DNA of 64,000 nucleotides from Heloderma charlesbogerti (taxonomy: Eukaryota > Chordata > Lepidosauria > Squamata > Helodermatidae): contig JANEZZ010002761.1 of assembly GCA_026122225.1 (NCBI GenBank), positions 930,001-994,000 on the forward strand, in the 5' to 3' direction. A program made the translations under genes and the position numbers. Below are positions 22,075 through 33,289 of this stretch, one piece after another. The first letter of the stretch is position 1; every line of letters begins with the position of its first letter. Under the pieces are notes generated by a model, which was given only the letters and a program-made list of their open reading frames with translations, made no database searches and was not told the DNA's origin.

Positions 22075-24724
22075 TGTCTATATACTAATGCCCACAGTAT
22101 GGGAAACAAACAGAACGAACTTGAACTCTTAATATAGGAGGGAAATTATGACTTGATAGGTGTAACTGAAACGTGACGGGATGACTCCCGTGACTGGAAT
22201 ACAGCAATTGAAGGATATAACTTGTTCAAAAGAACAGGAGGAACAGAAAGGGAGGTGGGGTTGCACTATATGTTACAAATACATATCTCTGCAGAGAAAT
22301 ACAGGAGGATGAGCTTTGTAGCCCCATCGAGAACATCTGGGTTAAAATAAATGGAGCAAAGAATAAAAGGAACATGGCGGTCGGAGTCTACCACCGGCCA
22401 CCCAATCAAGGAGAAGACGAAGATGAAACTTTTGAAAAGCAAATTGCCAATGTTGCAAGGAAGTGAGATGTAGTAGTAATGGAGGACTTCAATTTCACCC
22501 CTTTGTTGGGAGACAAATTCTGCAAAACATGGCCCCTCCAAGAAATTCCTGACTTGTGTTGATGATAACTTCCTCCTACAGAAAGTGGAGGAAGGAACTA
22601 GGGGATCGGCTATCCTTGACTTGATCCTAACCAACAGAGATGACTTAGTGGATAAAGTAGTAGTTACAGGAACTCTGGGGGAAAGCGACCATGTTATACT
22701 TGAGTTCATGGGTCTAAAAGAGGCAAAAGCCAACTGTAGCCAAACACATCCCCTGGATTTTAGGATGGCCAATTTTAATAAACTCACAGTAATGATCAGT
22801 AAGGTCCCATGGCAAGCGACTCTAATGAGAAAAGGAGCCCAAGATGGGTGAGAGTTTTTAAAAATGGAAATTCTAAAGGCACAATTACAAACAATTGCAC
22901 CAAGAAAAAAAGTCAGAGGACAACAGAAGATGCCAATGTGGTTTCACAAAAAGCTTAGAGATGACCTGGAAACAAAAAAGTACAAATATGGGAAGTGGAA
23001 GGAAGGCCAAGCAACAAAGGAAGAGAACAGCAGGTATCACAGAATTGCAGGGATGGCGTCAGGAAGGCTAAAGCTGAGAACAAGCTGAGGTTAGCGAGGG
23101 ATGCTAAAAGCGACAAAAAAGCTTTCTTCAGCTACGTGCATAGTAAAAGACAGAGGAAAGAAATGGTGGTTCAACTACTAAATAAGGATGGCAAAATGAT
23201 AACAGATGACAAGAAAAAGGCAGAAGTGCTCAATTCCTACTTTGGCTCGGTCTTCTCCCAAAAGAGGGTCTATGACCTCCCTGGCAAAGGCGAAGTACAG
23301 GCTGAAGGGGCAGGATTGCAGCTTGAGATCGACAGGCACATGGTCAAGGAACACCTAATTACTTTGAATGAGTTCAAATCTTCAGGGCCAGATGAACTGC
23401 ATCCTAGAGGAATAAAGGAACTGGCAGAAGAACTCTCAGAACCACTGTCTATTCTCTTTGAGAAATCATGGAGGACGGGGGAAGTGCCAGATGACCAGAG
23501 GGCGGCTAATGTTGTACCTATCTTCAAAAAGGGCAAAAAGGAGGAACCTGGGAACTACAGACCAGTCAGTCTGACATCAACCCTGGGAAAATTCTGGAGC
23601 AGATTACAAAGCAATCCATCTGTAAGCACCTTCAAAACAATGCAGTGATTACTTGAAGCCAACATGGATTTGTCAAGAACAAATCCTGCCAGATGAATCT
23701 GATCTCATTTTTGGATCAAGTAACCTCCCTTGTGGACCGTGGGAATGCTGTAGACATCATATACCTCGACTTCAGCAAAGCTTTCGACAAAGTGCCCCAT
23801 GATATCCTGATGAGCAAACTAGCTCCAAGTGGGCTAGCTGAAACAACGATCTGGTGGATCTACAGTTGGCTACAGAGTCAGACTCAAAGAGTGCTTATCA
23901 ATGGGATCTTCTCAAACTGGGGAGAGGTAACGAGTGGGGTACCGCAGGGCTTCATCTCGGGCTCAACGCTCTTCAACATTTTTATTAAGGACTTGGAGGA
24001 GGAGGTGCAGGGAATGCTTATCAAATCTGCAGATGCCACAAAACTGGGGGGGGGGTGGCTAATGCCCTGGAAGACAGAAACAAAATTCAAAGTGATCTTG
24101 ATAGGCTGGAGACTGGGCAGAAAACAACAGAATGACATTTAATAGGGATAAATGCCAAGTTCTGCGCCTAGGAAAAAGAAACCAAATGCACAGTTACAAG
24201 ATGGACAGTATTTGGCTCAACAATACTACAAGCGAGAAGGATCTTGGAATTGTTGTAGATCACAAGCTGAATATGAGCCAACAATGCGATGTGGCTGCAA
24301 AAAAAAGCAAATGCTCTTTTGGGCTGCATTAATAGAAGTATAGCTTCCAAATCTTGTGAAGTCCTAGTTCCCCTCTACTCAGCACTGGTTAGGCCTGATC
24401 TGGAGTACTGTGTCCAGTTCTGAACACTGCACTTTAAGAAGGATGCAGACCAACTGGAGAGGGTTCAGAGGAGCGCTCTTCGAGTACTTGAAAGGTTGTC
24501 AGGACCAGAAGAGGCCAGGATCTCTTCTTGATCATCCCAGAGGATAGGACATGGAAGAATGGGCTCACGTTACAGGAAGTCAGATTCCGGCTGAACATCA
24601 GGAAAAACTTCCTGACTGTTAGAGCAATGCGACAGTGGAACCAATGACCTAGGGAGGTGGTGGGCTGTCCCACAATGGAGGCATTCATGATGAGGCTGGA
24701 CAGCCATCTGTCAGGGATGCTCTG
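22075..24724 (+). pseudogene. CR1 ORF2 (endonuclease-reverse transcriptase), broken
   Basis: Starts about LRCLYTNAHSMGNKQNELEL. RT region [20 protein letters not shown] at 23760-23820 and GVPQG near 23940. The polymerase core motif is disturbed near 24020-24050 (SADATKLGGG). Several stops and shifts make it inactive. Confidence 0.85.
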
Positions 24725-24955
24725 ACTTGGATTCCTGCACTGAGCAGGACTGACCTAGACTCGATGGTCTTGTAGGCCCCTTCCAACCCTACTATTCTAT
24801 GATTCTATGAAGTTATGTTACTTAAGTAAACTTCCAGTTTTAAAAGTATTTCTTCTCTAGACTCAAGACTCGTGTTCATCAACAATCCTCTGCTATCAGG
24901 TTATGTGGCCCAGAATTCTGAAGCTGACCACACTGTGAACAGAAAGAAAGGTAAG

Positions 24956-25657
24956 TGTCAAGAATGGGGGTCGTGGAAGCCGAAACCATGATGGCTGATC
25001 GGGTTGTCATGTACAAAGTAGCCACCTGGAAGTTGATTGTATTTTGGCCATTTCTCAGCCCGGCAGTTCAAGGCCACACTCTGCTCTGGCTAATTGGGAA
25101 AGTGATAACAGCCATGTCTGGTGGGAAGATTCAGCCTCCTTGGAGGGTGTAGCGGGGTGTCCTGGGACTGGGCGATGATTGGGTGTTTCAAATCTACCTT
25201 GAGTTGCTAAGGCTGGTCAATAAAGGGGGGGGGGCAAAGAAAGGGCAGGTGTCTCTTCTTTTGCCCTGATAGTACTAAGTTGTGTTGCTGCTCGATGGCT
25301 ATCCTGAGAGCTCCATACTTTGGTATGTATAGGACAGACTAGCTAGTTTTATTGTTTTGCTCCTGGGAGTGTGTGCCCAGGGTATTGGCATTTCTGGCTT
25401 TTGGGTATTGTAATCTTGCTTGTAACGTCCTGTACAACCTACCACCTCTCCCCTTTCCCTTCCTCTTTGTTCCTTTCCCCTAATAAACTTTTATTCAACT
25501 TCCAGTTGGTGTGGTGTGTCCTGTATAACTTCATTGCTAAATACAGTGCCTATAGGCCTGGGAGGGAAGCTACTGGGTAATCTTGGGAAGACTTGTGGCT
25601 GAGTTGGGCCTGGCCTACCTTGCAGGCTTGTTGGGGTGAGACCAACAATTCTTCACA
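24956..25657 (+). mobile_element. Solo LTR (702 bp) in Copia leader
   Basis: Begins TGTCAAGAAT and ends ATTCTTCACA. It is flanked by gtaag on both sides (24951-24955, 25658-25662), an exact 5-bp duplication. A polyadenylation signal ctaataaac lies at about 25481. No coding frame is recognised. It is unrelated in sequence to the TGTCAGG solo LTRs. Confidence 0.83.
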
Positions 25658-25676
25658 GTAAGTAATTCAAGTTGCA

Positions 25677-26424
25677 ATGGCAGGAGATTTGAAAAACATT
25701 GAAGGGCTTAATGACTGCAATGATCACACATGGAAGTTTAAAATAGAAATGCTTTTAATGAGAGAATCAGCAGACTTGGCTCTAACCACAGGCGGATCCA
25801 GTAATGATGCTGCAGCCTGGGAATAGAAGGACAGAATAGCCAGGTCTACAATAGCCCTGACAGTTGAAGATAACCAGCTTATACGTATAAGGGGACAAGC
25901 GACTGCAAAAGGAACATGGGAAGCTTTGAAAGGCATACATGAGTGATCTAATCTTAACAGCAAGCTCCACCTTCTAAGAAAGTTATATGACATGAGGCTA
26001 AAAGGAGATGAAGAACTTTCATCACATATTAATGCCATGCTAGAAGTTGTAGAAAAGCTGAAAGGAATCGGGGAACAACTGAAAGATGATCATGTGCATA
26101 ACAGAACAGCCCTTCTGTTACGCAGCCTTCCTGAATCCTACACTGCTCTGATTTATGCCCTGGACACCAGACCAGACACTGAGCTGACTCTAGAATATGT
26201 AAAGGGGAAATTAATTGATGAATGCAACCACAGAAAGGCGAATAAAACAATGGGAAGGACCCAGAGACCAGAAACTGCCCTAGAAACAGATGAAAGTCCC
26301 CAACATAAAGCAGAGATGAGAGTCTGTTTTAGATGCAAAAAGCTAGGCCATTTTAAGAAAGAATGTACAATCTGGAAAGCAGAGCAGTGGAAGCACCAGC
26401 AGGGATATGAAAGGCAAAAGCAGT
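25677..26424 (+). pseudogene. Copia gag remnant with zinc knuckle
   Basis: Frame starts MAGDLKNIEGLNDCNDHTWK, the Copia/UBN2-type gag start (structural nucleocapsid protein). Two in-frame stops occur upstream of 25990; the frame is then open to 26424. CFRCKKLGHFKKEC at about 26325-26366 is a CX2CX4HX4C zinc knuckle. Non-functional by its stops. Confidence 0.83.
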
Positions 26425-26429
26425 AACCA

Positions 26430-27510
26430 ACAAGTTGCAGGATGATCCCTGGAATGCAACCTTCCAAGCAGCACAGAGGGATGGTGCCCCTGGTTGGTGC
26501 ACAGTCAGTGGTGCAACCAGCCACGTGTGTAATGCTAATAATTTTTTCAGTGAATTGGATCAAGAATTCCAAGACAAAGTTTATCTTGCTAATGGACAGG
26601 CCCTGACTGTGATGGGAAAAGGGAAAAGGTTTTTTTGAATTGCCTGATGCCATCTGGTGGTCCAAAGAAGGTACTTGTAGAGAATGTTTCATTTGTTCCA
26701 GACCTAAGCTCACCATTGCTATCTGTAAAGCACCTAGCCAGAAAGGGACTCACAGTGCACTTCCAGGGACAGGAGTGCATGATCAAGAGTTGTAGCCATG
26801 GGAAAGGTGAGCAGTCAACTATACCAGCTCATATCCAGCAATGAGGAAGCCAAAATCTTAAGGGAGACTGCGCATTACAGATGCGTGCATCTATGGCACA
26901 GACGTTTTGGACACAGACACCCAGATACAATTAAAGAATTGGTGAATAAGAATCTAACCGAAGTGGGGTAAAGAGTGTGATGCGATACCTAAAAGGGACC
27001 ATACACATTAAACTCAAGCTACCAGAAACCTCTGATTCAAGACTCATTGGCTATGTGGATGCAGACTAGGCCAGAGATATGACAGACCCTAAGTCCATTA
27101 CAGGGTATCTGTTCATGTTCGGTGAAGGGACCATTTGTTGGGCTAGCAAAAGCAGACAACTGTGGCACTCTCATCAGCAGAACCTGAATACGTGGCAGTG
27201 GCACATGCCTGTCAAGAGGCAATTTGGTTCTGCCAGCTATTGTCAGACATGGGACTTAGTACTCACGATCCTGTTCCTCTCCTAGAGGATAACCAAGGAT
27301 GCATGAAGTTGGTACAGACTGAGCAGATAAATCCCTCACCAAACATATTGATGTAAAGCATCATTTGTTTAGGGACTCTCAGGAGCAAGGGACTATTGAG
27401 CTCTGATACTGTTCACTGGAAGAGATGATCACTGACACGCTGACCAAGCCACTGTCCAGAGATTGTCATCATGACTTCATGAAGAAGATGAATCTGACAG
27501 AGTGATCCAT
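26430..27510 (+). pseudogene. Copia pol remnant: protease, pre-integrase, RNase H
   Basis: WCTVSGATSHVCNANNFF at about 26490-26545 is the protease region, with Val at the place where the family has its catalytic Asp. LWHRRFGHRHPDTIKELV near 26890-26945 is the pre-integrase segment. The next recognisable part is already the RNase H side: LRYLKGTIHIKL, GYVDA and SSAEPEYVAVAHACQEAIW (to about 27240). Integrase core and RT palm are deleted. Frameshifts and stops abound. Confidence 0.83.
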
Positions 27511-27595
27511 CTGTTGTTGAGAAGGGGTCTTGGAAGAATGACAAGAGAAGAATAATTCTGGAGGGAGGAGTTTTGCGGAGATGTATGTGCATGCA

Positions 27596-28709
27596 GAATT
27601 CCAGAAAAACGTCTATTTCTGCTTCGTTGGCTACGCTAAAGCCTTTGATTGTGTGGATCACAACAAACTGCGGCAAATTCTTAAAGAGATGGGAGTACCA
27701 GACCACCTTACCTGTCTCCTGAGAAACCTGTACGAGGGTCAAGAAGCAACAGTAAGAACCAGAGATGGAACAACCGATTGGTTCAAAATTGGGAAAGGAG
27801 TACGACAAGGCTGTACATTGTCGCCCTGCTTATTTAATTTATATGCAGAGTACATCATGAGAAACGCCGGGTTGGATGAATCACAGGTCAGAATTAAGAT
27901 TGCCGGGAGAATTATCAACAACCTCAGATATGCAGACGATACCACCCTAATGGCAGAAAGCGAAGAGGATCTGAAGGGCCTCTTGTTGAGGGTGAAAGTG
28001 GAGAGTGCAAAAGCTGGTTTGAAACTCAGCATTAAAAAAACTAAGATCATGGCATCTGGCCCCATCACTTCCTGGCATATAGAAGGGGAAGAAATGAAAG
28101 CAGTGACAGATTTTACTTTCTTGGGCTCCAAGATCACCGCAGATGGTGACTGTAGCCATGAAATTAAAAGACGCTTGCTCCTTGGGAGGAAAGCTATGGC
28201 AAACCTAGACAGCATAGTAAGAAGCAGAGACATCACCTTGCTGACAAAGGTTCATATAATCAAAGCTATGGTTTTCCCAGTAGCAACGTATGGCTGTGAG
28301 AGCTGGACTATAAGGAAGGCTGAGCGCTAAAGAATTGATGCTTTCGAACTGTGGTGCTGGAGAAGACTCTTACGAGTGAGTCCCCTGGACTGCAAGGAGG
28401 TCAAATCAGTCAGTCCTAAAGGAAATCAACCCTGACTGCTCATTGGAAGGACAGATAATGAAGCTGAAGCTCAAATATTTTGGCCACCTAATGCAAAGAG
28501 AAAACTCCCTGGAAAAGACCCTGATGCTGGGAAAGATTGAAGGCAAAAGGAGAAGGGGACGGCAGAGGATGAGATGGCTAGATAGCATCACGGATGCAAT
28601 GAATATGAACTTGAGCACGCTCCGGGAGAGAGCGGAGGACAGGAAGGCCTGGCATGCTATGGTCCATGGGGTCACGAAGAGTCGGACACGACTTAACGAC
28701 TGAACAACA
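27596..28709 (+). mobile_element. BovB LINE, 5'-truncated, in Copia 3' LTR
   Basis: 1.1 kb of RT C-terminal half: AKAFDCVDHNKLRQILKEMG, GVRQGCTLSPCLFNLYAEYI, YADDTTLMAESEE and the terminal VTKSRTRLND. The frame is open 27581-28330, then stops. An 11-bp target duplication, atgtgcatgca, lies at 27585-27595 and 28710-28720. The element is very close to the full-length copy at 36282. Confidence 0.93.
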
Positions 28710-29040
28710 ATGTGCATGCAAGGGTTAATTTGACTTTGTACTCTAAGCCTTTGGGGATAACTCTGGGGTCAGGGATTAACAGAATGAACCACTCCACCAG
28801 TGGCTAGGGAGGAGATAGTAGGCATCACCTAGTAATCAGGTATGTTCCTCTATTTGCATAGAAGGAAGCCATTCCTTTCCTTGCATTATAGAGCTAGGAG
28901 AAGCTTCCACAGTTTTCTCTCTTCGTAACTAGTAGAAGCCATGATTGTTTTAAATTATGTTATTTAAGTAAACTTTCAGTTTTAAAAATATTTCTTCTCC
29001 AGACTTGGTCTTGTGTTCATCAATCAGCCTCTGCTATCAA

Positions 29041-29553
29041 AATCAAGCTACTAGAATTGAAATAAGTCTATAAATAGGAACAAAAACATCCCACCATCTC
29101 ACATTATTTCATTTAGACAAGTTGGAAGAAGAAATGCAAAGAACTCACCAGTTACAAGGAACATGCACCCAAACCTGTTCCAAACTAAAATGTTAAATAA
29201 TATATAACGTCAGCACTTCAGAAGTAACAACTCCACAATAAAATGCCCTCAACTGAAAGGCAACTAAGCCAAGTGCTGAGCTCTTCCATTGCCTTCTGTA
29301 TCATGCTTTCTGCACTATCATCTGTGTATCCAGAGCAAAGATATTTTCCTGAATTTGGATGGCTACTCCTTCCATAAGAGGGCAGAATCAGTTCTCTTAT
29401 CAATTATACTTTTTAAATACTTTGTGGTGCAATAAAAATTTCATGCTATTTATTCAGGTGTACAAGTATATCTACTACTTCAATTTGTTTACTTGTGCAT
29501 TAAAAAATTAAGAAATGTTGATGAATCAAAAGGATTCCTTCAAAAGTTCTCAC
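29041..29553. other. PCNT intron with an open frame of unknown nature
   Basis: Unique-looking sequence. A minus-strand frame at about 29395-29218 reads LILPSYGRSSHPNSGKYL and YTDDSAESMIQKAMEELSTW. It has no phase-compatible splice sites for PCNT, so it is not called an exon. Confidence 0.35.
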
Positions 29554-29642
29554 ATGAGCTGTCTGCAATGGTAAGAGAAATGGCTTCAGATGGCATCTGT
29601 TTTCTTCCTACTTTATGCCATTTTTTCATCAGAAACTTTAAC
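29554..29642 (-). CDS. PCNT: PCNT short exon, end of PACT domain (89 bp)
   Basis: Too short to show as an ordinary ORF. Acceptor ...ccactcccctcccag ends at 29643 with a good pyrimidine tract; donor TCAT|gtgaga follows 29554. The first base completes Arg, then LKFLMKKWHKVGRKQ follows, the basic-aromatic tail of PACT that in pericentrin reads like LRFLVKKW and overlaps the calmodulin-binding region. It exits in phase 1, and the next exon at 19529 begins with exactly two bases. Confidence 0.88.
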
Positions 29643-29957
29643 CTGGGAGGGGAGTGGAGACACAAATTAATATGCAAATTAGTTTAAATACCATATGACA
29701 TGACAGTGCTACAGTGAATACAGGATCAAATAGGTGTTCACAAGTGCTGCCCATCACACTCATCCTGTATCTCTAAGGATCATATGTCATCCTCAATTCC
29801 TTTGGGGATTCTAATTCATTTAGAAAATGAATACATTCTAATACATTTAGAAAAAAAATCCCCTTTAAAAAAGTAGATCAATAGTCCATTTTGAAAAGCA
29901 ACAATTGGAAATAATTTGATATAAACACTGAGAAAAAAAGCACTAAGATTTGCTTAC

Positions 29958-30196
29958 CTTGATATTGCAATGACCACTCTGACAGCGGATCTGAACTTGG
30001 TAAAAGAACGGCTCCGTGATTCGGACATATTCAGATCGGTAGGAGAAGGATAAATGCCCATGCGTGCTATCAGGGACAGCGTTGCTTGTTCGCATTCTTG
30101 GAATCCACCCAGAAGTAGCAGGAGGTATTTTTTCTGATAAACTAGAGCTTTCCTAAAGCTCTCAGCTCTCAAATACTTCCTATATAACTTTTGCAT
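29958..30196 (-). CDS. PCNT: PCNT exon encoding the PACT centrosome-targeting domain (239 bp)
   Basis: Acceptor ...cttgtttattcag ends at 30197; donor AAG|gtaagc follows 29958. It begins MQKLYRKYLRAESFRKA, continues ALVYQKKYLLLLLGGF and TLSLIARMG, and ends FRSAVRVVIAISR. This is the hallmark PACT (pericentrin-AKAP450 centrosomal targeting) core, which places the protein at the centriole wall. AVRVVIAI resembles pericentrin more than AKAP9. Phase 0 in, phase 2 out; the final Arg codon is completed by the next exon. Confidence 0.95.
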
Positions 30197-30439
30197 CTGA
30201 ATAAACAAGAAACAGAGCATTTTGCTTACACAGAATTATGAAACCAATTACAAAAAGTATTCACTTACTTCAAGAATTATTTCCTGTAGTTTGTTTGTAA
30301 CTTATTAGCAATTAATGGATGATTTTTTGCACTGAAGAAAAACAGAAGATCCTTTGGTGTCCAGGATACATTTGCCCAGAAGGGGCTGCAGCTAGCACAC
30401 TAGCCTAAACTGGTAAAAAATGCTTTGTGTCACAGATGC
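30197..30439. other. PCNT intron sequence
   Basis: No feature recognised apart from the pyrimidine tract of the PACT-exon acceptor. Confidence 0.5.
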
Positions 30440-30444
30440 TGCTT

Positions 30445-30765
30445 GGGGGCAGTATCCAATGGGGTGCTTATGCCCCCATAGTTTCTTTTCCATCCCTCCA
30501 ATTCCATTGCAAAACTGGCCTGCACTGCTTGCGCAATGGTGATTTGGTGTTTCTGGGGCAACCTGAAACACTCCTTTCTGGAACGGGCCAGGGCACTGGA
30601 ACTTGCATAAGTCGTGGGACCTGCTGCATAAGTCTCCATTGCATAAGTGGTGGGACCTGCTTGTGCAGCTAAATCAGCAGGACTTATTGCTTGTAAAAGC
30701 GAATCGGCAGGGTGGAAGGGAATTGGCGAGGGCGTAAGTGCCCTGTTGGATACTGCCCAAAGTAA
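30445..30765. mobile_element. MITE with TIR ggcagtatccaa
   Basis: Termini gggggcagtatccaatgggg and gccctgttggatactgccc are inverted repeats. Related termini occur in the element at 52212-52469. Confidence 0.7.
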
Positions 30766-30844
30766 GGACTGGATTCAGTAAGCATCCCAAAGCTGAAAAC
30801 TTGACTTTTAAGGGGAAGTGCACCCACATGCATGTCCTAGTAAC

Positions 30845-31290
30845 ATCCAGAATTGACTACTGTGGACAAACCTGCTGGGATATTAAGATCTTCATCTGAG
30901 GTTCAGCTCTGGATGCCCCCACCTGCCTTCAGAGGTGAGGCAAGTGGCAATGTGAGAGAAGGCCTTTCATTGATGACACCATGTTTATGGAATGCCCTCC
31001 CCAGAGAAGACTGTCTCTTAACTTCATTATTAAGTTTGAGGTGCCAGGTCAGGACCTTGTTATGTATATTTAGGTGCCAGGTCAAGACCTTTTTATTTGT
31101 ATTATACACAGTATTCTGACTGTGTGTGTGCGCACATGAGGCGAGGGGAGACACACACCCCCTCTGGTGGTTTTTATCTGTGGCTTTTATACAGTTTTAT
31201 CTGGTTTATTATTTTACATTGTTTTAGTGTTTTTAATCCCCCCAGACAAGATTAGTAATTGGGTGGATTAGAAATGTAATAAATAAATAA
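30845..31290 (+). mobile_element. L2-like LINE 3' fragment
   Basis: Contains the L2 3'-end phrases (atggaatgccctccccagag, gccttt...) and ends with aataaataaataaat near 31275. A 50-bp phrase, gaggtgccaggtcaggacct, is repeated once inside. Confidence 0.6.
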
Positions 31291-31599
31291 ATAATTTGTA
31301 TTATTCTTTGTTTTTTATTGTTGTATTTTTACTATGCCACTTTGAGAAATTGCCTTAAATTGAAAGCGGAATATAAATTCTAGAAATAAAAAGCAAGGAG
31401 TAGTAAGCAGGGGTCCACTGCTCCCTGACAGAATTGAAGAAGCCTGTAGAGCCTTCACCCTGGAATCATTGTGTTGAAAAGAGCCTAGCTTCCTGACTGT
31501 AGGGCAGGATGGCAGGGACATAGATTCAGTGACTTAGTTTTATCGAAAGGCGAATCAGGTGGCTCCAGTCAAGAGGAGTTATGGCTAGAGCCCTAGGCA

Positions 31600-31990
31600 A
31601 AAATGGAGATGTTCCCAAAAGCAGGAACTCCATGCTCAGGAGCCCCAAGCTAACTTAGGTTCAGGGTCAAGATTAGTTGCAGCCAGGCAGAATCCCTGCT
31701 CTTGAAATAGATCCTTTGACAGATTGGTATATGGCAGGGGTTCAAACCAGTGCAGGGATTCAAGAATAAACTAGGCCAAAAGAGTCCCAGTTTATATAAA
31801 CCGTGCCAAATGCAGGATTTCCATGCACAGAAGCTCCAGGTTCACTCAGGTTCAAGGATACAAGACTAAGACATGACAAGGCAGAATCCCAGCTCATTGG
31901 AGATGTTCCATATTTCAGGATCTCACTCACACTACTGGGGTCCAAGTTGAACTATGTCCAGGGATTCAGGAATTAACTAGACAAGAAGGA
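31600..31990. repeat. Diverged direct repeat of about 200 bp
   Basis: 31610-31710 and 31805-31910 share order and wording: gcaggaactccatgctcagg / gcaggatttccatgcacaga, then ggttcagggtcaag / ggttcaaggatacaag, then ggcagaatccctgctc / ggcagaatcccagctc. No frame or family recognised. Confidence 0.6.
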
Positions 31991-32855
31991 GTCCTGACAG
32001 TAGAGAAGTTTTCCCCTCAGAACTTCTATAGAAAAGGACTCTTGGCTGAGGAGACAAGCTTAAAATCAGACAAGTCTAGGAATACACGCACATTAGGAGA
32101 GATCAGGTCCAACAACAGAGTCTGCATGAAAAATCTCTAATATACAGCTATCAAGGCAATACAACAGTCGCAAAAGTTGCCAATAGTCCAGACCAGAAGG
32201 CTTCCGGTCAATCAAAGGCAAATGTACTCGGTTTGTGTCAAACAATAACCCATGGTCTATGAGATGACTAGCATTATTTTCCACAGCAGGTTTTAACCAT
32301 ACAAAGTTCAACAGACAAAGGTCCAAAGTGGATGGCAAGTCCAGGGAAGAGAGTGTTTTGCTCAATTGATGGAAAGTCCAGGCAGAAAGTGCAGCTGGCA
32401 GTAAAGATAAAACAGCTGTTCCCTCACAGGGAACTGAAGTCCCAAATTCCTTGTGCAGCATTAATTGCTAGTTTGGAGTTTTCTGATTGTAAGCTTTTCT
32501 GGAAGCATGAACAGACCAAGCAGAAAGTGTTTGGCAAGGAAGACCAGTGCAGGTAAGGAAGGGATCTAGGCAATAAAAGATGTTGGCAACAGCAAAGCCT
32601 TTCTGCTGGTCTATCAGCTTATAAACAGGGGAGTGGTTACTAAGCTCATTATTAATTATTTAGTTCTGACAAGTCAATCTGATCCATAAGTAATTAACAT
32701 GTCAAACCAGGGCATTTCGGCTCTGAAGGATACCAACTGCCCTCCTATGTTCTTCAGAGAAAACAGGAATTTTATGGTTACTGTAAATTCCTGTTAAGAA
32801 AAGCAAACAAGCAGTCACCCTGGCTTTTGTCTTGTCTTTCTGGACAACTGGCTAC

Positions 32856-32899
<44 letters not shown>

Positions 32900-33289
32900 G
32901 AAATACTTTTATACTGTCATATACTACATATCCAGGTGGTTTACAAACCTAAAATTACAATGCAAATATAAATTAGGCTGACATAACCACTATACAATAA
33001 AATTAATAATACCAGTGGTCATAAATCCTTCCACATCTTTTGTCTGTAATTTTTTTCATAGGGTCAGAAATACCCACTTGGGGGGCTGTATGTTATTCAT
33101 ACAACTGGACTGTACGTTATTCATTCAACATGTATGGATTTTGCCCTGGCTCAATGGGCCTTGCCACCTCTGAACCAAAGTTTGCTTCAGCATTTAATAG
33201 CGTAATGCTGAATAGTCTAGTATAGCTATGAGAAGTTGGCTGCTATGGGAATATATCACTGTTTGACTTCTCAGCTAATTATGGGCGAA
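31991..33289. other. PCNT intron sequence with (TATC)n
   Basis: A (ctat)n microsatellite lies at 32857-32900. The rest shows no recognisable gene; possible old LTR remnants only. Confidence 0.4.

Larger units (their letters stand above)
20294..24809 (+). mobile_element. CR1 LINE, nearly full length (4.5 kb), in Copia 5' LTR
   Basis: Starts cgcctcttagctgagcag, ends with the CR1 terminal repeat attctatgattctatg. Flanking aagtt at 20289-20293 and 24810-24814 is a 5-bp duplication. It contains a two-unit 5' UTR, ORF1 (from 20891) and ORF2 (about 22075-24720), both broken by shifts and stops, including a stop after about 22850. Confidence 0.9.
19977..29039 (+). mobile_element. Copia (Ty1-type) LTR retrotransposon, degenerate, three nested insertions
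   Basis: LTRs of about 0.4 kb begin tgttggaagaatgac (19977) and tcttggaagaatgac (27528) and end ctgctatca (24898, 29039). Target duplication aaatc flanks at 19972-19976 and 29040-29044. Internal remnants in order: gag, zinc knuckle, protease-like motif, pre-integrase, then a large deletion near 26970 removing integrase core and most RT, then RNase H (YVDA at about 27050) and a polypurine tract gagaagggg before the 3' LTR. A CR1 splits the 5' LTR, a solo LTR sits in the leader, and a BovB splits the 3' LTR. Confidence 0.9.
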
